Origin: an uncultured Flavobacteriaceae bacterium
Lineage (GTDB): Bacteria; Bacteroidota; Bacteroidia; Flavobacteriales; Flavobacteriaceae
Direction: 5' to 3'
Assembly: GCA_937936275.1 (NCBI GenBank)
Contig: CALHCJ010000133.1
Location: 1 to 39,472 of the forward strand
Length of the DNA stretch: 39,472 nt
The position numbers and the translations under genes are program-made. The notes beneath the pieces are model-generated. The model saw only the letters and a list, made by a program, of their open reading frames with translations. It was not told the origin of the DNA and did no database searches. Of the stretch, positions 35,111-39,472 are shown in pieces. Each line of letters starts with the position of its first letter. The first letter of the stretch is position 1.

Positions 35111-35164
35111 GAGCTGTCAAAGGCTCGAATGTTTAGTTAAGATGTTTAATTGCAAATTACATCT
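35111..35164 (+). other. Inverted repeats in the rplF-rplR spacer
   Basis: GAGC/GCTC (35111-35114 with 35123-35126, 8-base loop) and AGATGT/ACATCT (35140-35145 with 35159-35164), with an inner AATT/AATT. No T-run. The spacer, 35091-35193, has no open frame. It may be a leader element for rplR or an RNA-processing site. Confidence 0.35.
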
Positions 35165-35193
35165 GACCTTAAAAAATAAATAAGTTTTATCAG

Positions 35194-35550
35194 ATGAAAC
35201 TATCAAAGGCACAAAGAAAATTAAGAATTAGAAGAAGGATACGTAAAGTATCTGCCGGAACTGCTGCAAGACCAAGATTATCGGTTTTCAGAAGTAACAA
35301 AGAAATTTATGCTCAAATTATTAATGATGTTGAGGGAAAAACTTTGGTGGCTGTATCTTCAAGAGATAAAAGTTTAGCAAAGGCTAAAGGAACAAAAAGT
35401 GAAGTTGCGACTCTGGTTGGTAAGTCAATCGCAGAAATGGCTATCAAGGCAGGTGTTGATAAAGTAGCCTTCGATAGAGGAGGAAACCTATACCACGGTA
35501 GAGTAAAAGCTTTGGCTGAAGGAGCAAGAGAAGCAGGATTAAAATTCTAA
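35194..35550 (+). CDS. rplR: 50S ribosomal protein L18
   Basis: 118 residues. [19 protein letters not shown], then [20 protein letters not shown] and [21 protein letters not shown]18 brings 5S rRNA to the large subunit with L5. Nine bases before rpsE. Confidence 0.98.
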   Translation: MKLSKAQRKLRIRRRIRKVSAGTAARPRLSVFRSNKEIYAQIINDVEGKTLVAVSSRDKSLAKAKGTKSEVATLVGKSIAEMAIKAGVDKVAFDRGGNLYHGRVKALAEGAREAGLKF

Positions 35551-35559
35551 AATAAGAGC

Positions 35560-36084
35560 ATGTACCAAAAATACAAAAACGTTGAAACCGTTAAACCAGG
35601 TGGTTTAGATTTGAAAGATAGATTGGTCGGAATCCAAAGGGTTACCAAGGTAACAAAAGGTGGACGAGCATTCGGATTCTCTGCAATTGTTGTTGTGGGT
35701 GATGAGAATGGAGTTGTAGGTCACGGTTTGGGTAAATCTAAAGAAGTTGCTACCGCTATTGCTAAGGCAATTGAAGATGCTAAAAAGAATTTAATTCGTA
35801 TTCCTTTAAATAAGGCCACCTTGCCACACGAACAAAAAGGTAAGTTTGGTGGGGCAAGAGTTTATATTCAACCAGCATCTCACGGTACTGGTGTTATTGC
35901 AGGTGGCGCGGTAAGAGCGGTGTTAGAGGCTGTTGGTGTTCACGATGTACTTTCAAAGTCGCAAGGTTCTTCAAATCCTCACAACGTAGTTAAGGCAACT
36001 TTTGATGCGCTTCTGCAATTGAGAGGTGCTCATACGATAGCAAAACAAAGAGGTGTTTCCTTAGAGAAAGTTTTTAAAGGATAA
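35560..36084 (+). CDS. rpsE: 30S ribosomal protein S5
   Basis: 174 residues. The double-stranded RNA-binding part has [20 protein letters not shown] and [20 protein letters not shown]; the C-terminal part has [21 protein letters not shown]5 lines the mRNA entry and affects decoding fidelity. Confidence 0.98.
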   Translation: MYQKYKNVETVKPGGLDLKDRLVGIQRVTKVTKGGRAFGFSAIVVVGDENGVVGHGLGKSKEVATAIAKAIEDAKKNLIRIPLNKATLPHEQKGKFGGARVYIQPASHGTGVIAGGAVRAVLEAVGVHDVLSKSQGSSNPHNVVKATFDALLQLRGAHTIAKQRGVSLEKVFKG

Positions 36085-36095
36085 TCAACGATATA

Positions 36096-36275
36096 ATGGC
36101 AAAGATTAAAGTAAAACAAGAGAAGAGTGCTATTAAAAGGCAACTGAACCAAAAGAGAACTTTAGAAGCTCTTGGATTGAAAAGAATCGGTCAGGTTGTT
36201 GAGCACGAGAATACACCTAGTATACTAGGCATGATAGATAAAGTTAAACACTTAGTTTCTACAGAAGAAGCTTAA
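36096..36275 (+). CDS. rpmD: 50S ribosomal protein L30
   Basis: 59 residues (MAKIKVKQEKSAIKRQLNQK at the start, then LEALGLKRIGQVVEHENTPS). The length and the LGLKRIGQ core match bacterial L30. It lies between rpsE (11 bases) and rplO (13 bases), the standard place in the spc operon. Confidence 0.97.
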   Translation: MAKIKVKQEKSAIKRQLNQKRTLEALGLKRIGQVVEHENTPSILGMIDKVKHLVSTEEA

Positions 36276-36288
36276 TACATATACGGTA

Positions 36289-36741
36289 ATGAATTTAAGT
36301 AATTTAAAACCAGCTGAAGGCGCTGTCAATAGAGACGGAAAGCGATTAGGTCGTGGTCAAGGATCAGGAAAAGGTGGTACCGCAGCGAGAGGTCATAAAG
36401 GGGCTAAATCAAGATCGGGTTACTCTAAAAAGATAGGTTTTGAAGGTGGTCAAATGCCATTGCAAAGACGTGTACCTAAATTTGGTTTTACAAACATTAA
36501 CCGAAAAGAGTATCAAGGTATCAATCTATCTAAGTTACAAGAGTTAGTTGATAACGGTGCTATTAAAGACACTGTCACATTTGAAACGCTTGTTGAAAAT
36601 AGATTAGTGCGTAAGAATGAATTGGTAAAGATTTTAGGTGGTGGCGAATTAAAGGCATCCTTAAAGATTTCAGTACATAAATTTACTGCTACTGCTAAAG
36701 CGGCTATCGAGGCTGCTGGTGGTGAAGCAATAAGTTTATAA
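36289..36741 (+). CDS. rplO: 50S ribosomal protein L15
   Basis: 150 residues. MNLSNLKPAEGAVNRDGKRL, the Gly-rich GRGQGSGKGGTAARGHKGAK and FEGGQMPLQRRVPKFGF are the usual rRNA-binding features. A late assembly protein of the 50S subunit, directly before secY. Confidence 0.98.
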   Translation: MNLSNLKPAEGAVNRDGKRLGRGQGSGKGGTAARGHKGAKSRSGYSKKIGFEGGQMPLQRRVPKFGFTNINRKEYQGINLSKLQELVDNGAIKDTVTFETLVENRLVRKNELVKILGGGELKASLKISVHKFTATAKAAIEAAGGEAISL

Positions 36742-36754
36742 GGCAAAGCAAACT

Positions 36755-38092
36755 ATGAAGAATTTTTTCGAGACACTATCCAATATTTGGAAAATTGATG
36801 AGCTAAGGAATAGAATACTAATTACCTTAGGTCTTCTTTTGGTATATCGGTTTGGATGTCAAATTGTGATTCCAGGTATTGACTCTGCTCAATTAGGGGG
36901 TCTAGTTGACGGTACTGACCAGGGTATTTTTAGTTTATTAAATGCCTTTACTGGAGGTGCCTTCGCGAATGCTTCAATTTTTGCTCTTGGAATAATGCCT
37001 TATATCTCAGCATCGATTGTTGTTCAATTGATGGGAATTGCAATTCCATATTTACAGAAATTACAAAAAGAAGGTGAGAGTGGTAGAAAAACAATCAATC
37101 AAATTACCAGATGGTTGACCATCGGTATTTGTATCGTTCAAGCGCCAGCATATCTTCTAGGATTAGGTGCATTCGGTGTTCCCGATACGGCTTTTTTATT
37201 AGGAAAAGGAGTTGATTTCATGGCCCCAGCAGTAATTATTCTAGTAACGGGCTGTGTATTCGCAATGTGGTTAGGTGAGAAAATTACAGATAAAGGTATT
37301 GGTAACGGTATCTCTTTATTAATCATGATCGGAATTATTGCTACTATGCCTCAAGCTTTTGCTCAAGAAGTAGTTACAAGATTGGATGGTAATGGTGGTC
37401 CAATGTTAATTTTGGTAGAAGTTATTATTTGGTTCTTGGTCATTTTGGCTTGTGTTCTTTTGGTAATGGCAACACGTCAAATACCGGTTCAGTACGCTAG
37501 AAGAACTGCATCAGGAGGCTACGAGAAAAATGCAATGGGTACCAGACAATACATTCCATTAAAATTGAACGCTTCAGGGGTAATGCCTATTATATTCGCG
37601 CAAGCAATAATGTTTGTTCCGGGCTTGATCGGAGGATTAATTGAAGGAGAAACGGGACAATGGATTCAAACGCAATTTTCTGATCCCTTCGGATTGGCTT
37701 ATAATTTGTTGTTTGGTTTCTTAATCATAATATTTACATACTTCTACACAGCTATTACAGTGCCAACCAATAAGATGGCAGATGATTTGAAGCGTAGTGG
37801 AGGGTTTATACCAGGAATACGTCCGGGGAAAGAAACGGGCGATTTCTTAGATAAGATTATGTCGTTGATTACTTTACCAGGTTCTATATTTTTAGCACTG
37901 TTGGCAGTATTACCTGCAATTGTGGTTAAATTCTTAGGGGTGCAAGGAAATTGGGCATTGTTCTTTGGTGGAACATCCCTCTTAATTATGGTGGGTGTTG
38001 CGATAGATACCGTACAACAAGTAAATGCGTATTTGTTGAATCGTCACTATGATGGTTTGATGAAAACAGGAAAGAATAGAAAAGTAGCATAA
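36755..38092 (+). CDS. secY: Protein translocase subunit SecY
   Basis: 445 residues with ten transmembrane segments. Landmarks: [20 protein letters not shown] (TM1), the plug region after it ([20 protein letters not shown]), [13 protein letters not shown] (middle), the cytoplasmic loop [16 protein letters not shown], and [14 protein letters not shown] before TM9. SecY forms the protein-conducting channel with SecE and SecG. It lies in the spc operon between rplO and infA. Adk and map, which sit here in many other bacteria, are absent. Confidence 0.98.
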   Translation: MKNFFETLSNIWKIDELRNRILITLGLLLVYRFGCQIVIPGIDSAQLGGLVDGTDQGIFSLLNAFTGGAFANASIFALGIMPYISASIVVQLMGIAIPYLQKLQKEGESGRKTINQITRWLTIGICIVQAPAYLLGLGAFGVPDTAFLLGKGVDFMAPAVIILVTGCVFAMWLGEKITDKGIGNGISLLIMIGIIATMPQAFAQEVVTRLDGNGGPMLILVEVIIWFLVILACVLLVMATRQIPVQYARRTASGGYEKNAMGTRQYIPLKLNASGVMPIIFAQAIMFVPGLIGGLIEGETGQWIQTQFSDPFGLAYNLLFGFLIIIFTYFYTAITVPTNKMADDLKRSGGFIPGIRPGKETGDFLDKIMSLITLPGSIFLALLAVLPAIVVKFLGVQGNWALFFGGTSLLIMVGVAIDTVQQVNAYLLNRHYDGLMKTGKNRKVA

Positions 38093-38096
38093 GATT

Positions 38097-38312
38097 ATGG
38101 CTAAACAGGCAGCAATAGAGCAAGATGGATCCATAATAGAAGCGTTGTCAAATGCAATGTTTCGGGTGGAGTTAGAAAATGGTCACGTAGTGACGGCACA
38201 TATCTCAGGTAAGATGCGCATGCATTATATTAAATTGCTTCCTGGTGATAAGGTGAAGTTAGAGATGAGTCCGTATGATTTGACAAAAGCAAGAATTACG
38301 TATAGATATTAA
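38097..38312 (+). CDS. infA: Translation initiation factor IF-1
   Basis: 71 residues forming an S1-like OB fold: [39 protein letters not shown] and [11 protein letters not shown]. It blocks the A site during initiation. Four bases after secY, so probably co-translated. Confidence 0.98.
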   Translation: MAKQAAIEQDGSIIEALSNAMFRVELENGHVVTAHISGKMRMHYIKLLPGDKVKLEMSPYDLTKARITYRY

Positions 38313-38321
38313 GATATAGAG

Positions 38322-38438
38322 ATGAAAGTTAGAGCATCAGTAAAAAAGAGAAGTGCCGACTGCAAGATTGTTCGCAGAAAAGGTAGGTTGTATGTAATCA
38401 ACAAAAAGAATCCTAGGTTTAAACAAAGACAAGGTTAA
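38322..38438 (+). CDS. rpmJ: 50S ribosomal protein L36, zinc-free form
   Basis: 38 residues ([20 protein letters not shown] at the start, ending NPRFKQRQG). The family normally binds zinc with three Cys and one His; here only Cys14 remains and the other positions are Ser, Asn and Arg. Thus this is a C-minus form. It sits between infA (9 bases) and rpsM (2 bases). Confidence 0.96.
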   Translation: MKVRASVKKRSADCKIVRRKGRLYVINKKNPRFKQRQG

Positions 38439-38440
38439 TT

Positions 38441-38815
38441 ATGGCTAGAATTGCAGGTATTGATATACCAAAACAAAAAAGAGGCGTTATTGCGCTAACC
38501 TATATTTTTGGAATTGGTAGTAGCAGAGCGAAAGAGATATTGGCTACGGCCAAAGTGAGTGAAGACACCAAAGTTTCTGAATGGAACGATGATGAAATTG
38601 GTCGTATTCGTGAATCTGTAGCTAGTTATACTATTGAAGGTGAATTGCGTTCTGAAACACAATTGAATATCAAGCGTTTGATGGATATTGGTTGTTATAG
38701 AGGCATTCGACATAGATCGGGTCTTCCATTAAGAGGGCAGCGAACAAAGAATAACTCTAGAACTAGAAAAGGAAAAAGAAAAACAGTTGCTAATAAGAAA
38801 AAAGCAACTAAATAA
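38441..38815 (+). CDS. rpsM: 30S ribosomal protein S13
   Basis: 124 residues. [20 protein letters not shown] at the start, [14 protein letters not shown], and the C-terminal [20 protein letters not shown]. It bridges to the large subunit and contacts P-site tRNA. Start of the alpha-type group rpsM-rpsK-rpsD. Confidence 0.98.
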   Translation: MARIAGIDIPKQKRGVIALTYIFGIGSSRAKEILATAKVSEDTKVSEWNDDEIGRIRESVASYTIEGELRSETQLNIKRLMDIGCYRGIRHRSGLPLRGQRTKNNSRTRKGKRKTVANKKKATK

Positions 38816-38828
38816 TAAGTAGGGTAGT

Positions 38829-39221
38829 ATGGCAAAGTCAGGTACTAAAACAACAAAAAAACGTAAGGTTATTGTAGAATCTGTTGGTGAAGCTCACGTA
38901 ACGGCATCCTTCAATAATATTATAATCTCATTAACCAACAAAAAGGGAGATGTCATTTCTTGGTCGTCTGCTGGTAAGATGGGTTTCAGAGGTTCTAAAA
39001 AAAATACGCCTTATGCTGCTCAAGTGGCTGCTGAAGATTGTTCTAAAGTAGGACATGAGGCTGGTTTGAGAAAAGTAAAGGTTTACGTTAAAGGACCAGG
39101 TAACGGAAGAGAATCGGCAATCCGTGCGATTCACAATTCTGGTATTGAGGTGACTGAGATTATTGACGTTACGCCAATGCCGCATAATGGTTGTCGACCT
39201 CCAAAAAGAAGAAGAGTTTAA
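38829..39221 (+). CDS. rpsK: 30S ribosomal protein S11
   Basis: 130 residues. [40 protein letters not shown] and the C-terminal [17 protein letters not shown]11 lies in the 30S platform near the mRNA exit. Followed by an 89-base spacer with a structured RNA element. Confidence 0.98.
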   Translation: MAKSGTKTTKKRKVIVESVGEAHVTASFNNIIISLTNKKGDVISWSSAGKMGFRGSKKNTPYAAQVAAEDCSKVGHEAGLRKVKVYVKGPGNGRESAIRAIHNSGIEVTEIIDVTPMPHNGCRPPKRRRV

Positions 39222-39245
39222 TTATTCAATTTTAATATTTCACAG

Positions 39246-39296
39246 AAACGTGCTAGCGGTTATCGAAGGACAAAGCCTTAATTCATAACCACGTTT
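39246..39296 (+). ncRNA. Candidate S4 autoregulatory leader before rpsD
   Basis: An outer stem AAACGT/ACGTTT (39246-39251 with 39291-39296) stacks on GGTTAT/ATAACC (39258-39263 with 39285-39290), with the unpaired bases GCTAGC (39252-39257) on the 5' side only. An inner stem AAGG/CCTT (39266-39269 with 39276-39279) has loop ACAAAG. The element ends 14 bases before the rpsD ATG. S4 regulates its own operon in several phyla, and leader classes of this kind have been predicted in Bacteroidota. Sixteen base pairs in 51 bases make chance unlikely. Confidence 0.65.
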
Positions 39297-39310
39297 CAAA
39301 CACAAAGAAA

Positions 39311-39472
39311 ATGGCAAGATACACAGGACCCAAAAGTAAAATCGCTCGTAAGTTTGGAGAGGCGATTTTCGGAGACGATAAGTCTTTTGAAAAGAAAAAT
39401 TTTCCTCCAGGACAACACGGTAACGCAAGACGTCGTGGAAAAAAATCTGAATATTCTGTTCAGTTAATGGAA
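39311..39472 (+). CDS. rpsD: 30S ribosomal protein S4, N-terminal part, cut by window edge
   Basis: 54 codons are open to the window end. The start [20 protein letters not shown] and the segment [20 protein letters not shown] are typical of bacterial S4 without the zinc-binding cysteines (C-minus form). S4 starts 30S assembly. In related genomes rpoA and rplQ follow, but they lie outside. Confidence 0.97.
   Translation, partial: MARYTGPKSKIARKFGEAIFGDDKSFEKKNFPPGQHGNARRRGKKSEYSVQLME

Noticed and set aside
1-39472. Search by eye for CRISPR arrays, insertion sequences, tRNAs, phage genes or defence genes
   Set aside because: No spaced direct repeats, transposase-like proteins, tRNA-like cloverleaves or known defence domains were seen.

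Overview
The window comes from an AT-rich member of the Bacteroidota, almost certainly the family Flavobacteriaceae (inferred, not searched). Several lines of evidence agree: a SusC/SusD outer-membrane uptake pair, many lipoproteins and secreted proteins with short AQ-type signal cleavage sites, genes without Shine-Dalgarno sequences, promoters of the Bacteroidota form TTG-N19-TAnnTTTG, and the gene order rpsL-rpsG-fusA-rpsJ-rplC with no tuf gene and secY-infA-rpmJ with no adk or map between. No tRNA, rRNA, CRISPR array, insertion sequence, phage gene or recognisable defence system is visible.

Left part (1-13.5 kb): mixed chromosomal genes on both strands. They are the 5' end of an alpha-2-macroglobulin-like protein, an SDR/cupin pair, the murein-recycling ligase mpl, a small unknown protein, a DUF1569 protein, radC, a NodB-type deacetylase relative, a YjjG-like HAD phosphatase, a lipoprotein overlapping a DUF5723 protein, an unknown secreted protein, rarA, a rhomboid protease and rlmB. 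Three convergent or co-directional pairs overlap by a few bases, so the region is compact.

Middle part (13.5-23.9 kb): all genes are on the minus strand and face the cell surface. A susC-susD-lipoprotein operon ends at a strong terminator. It is followed by a very large lipoprotein with FG-GAP/VCBS repeats and an ASPIC/UnbV domain, and by a small secreted unknown protein with its own terminator. This looks like an outer-membrane uptake locus for an unknown substrate. No glycoside hydrolase or sigma/anti-sigma pair is present to name the substrate.

Right part (24.2-39.5 kb): the str-S10-spc-alpha ribosomal protein cluster on the plus strand, running from rpsL into a truncated rpsD. Most spacers are 1-24 bases. 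The four longer ones (before rplC, rpsH, rplR and rpsD) each contain inverted repeats and are good places for autoregulatory RNA leaders. The clearest are the structured element before rpsD and the hairpin-plus-terminator region between rpsJ and rplC.

I see no convincing large undescribed system. The most interesting points are the deacetylase homologue that appears to have lost its metal ligands, the ribosomal leader candidates, the overlapping lipoprotein/DUF5723 pair, and the uptake locus with its accessory lipoproteins.
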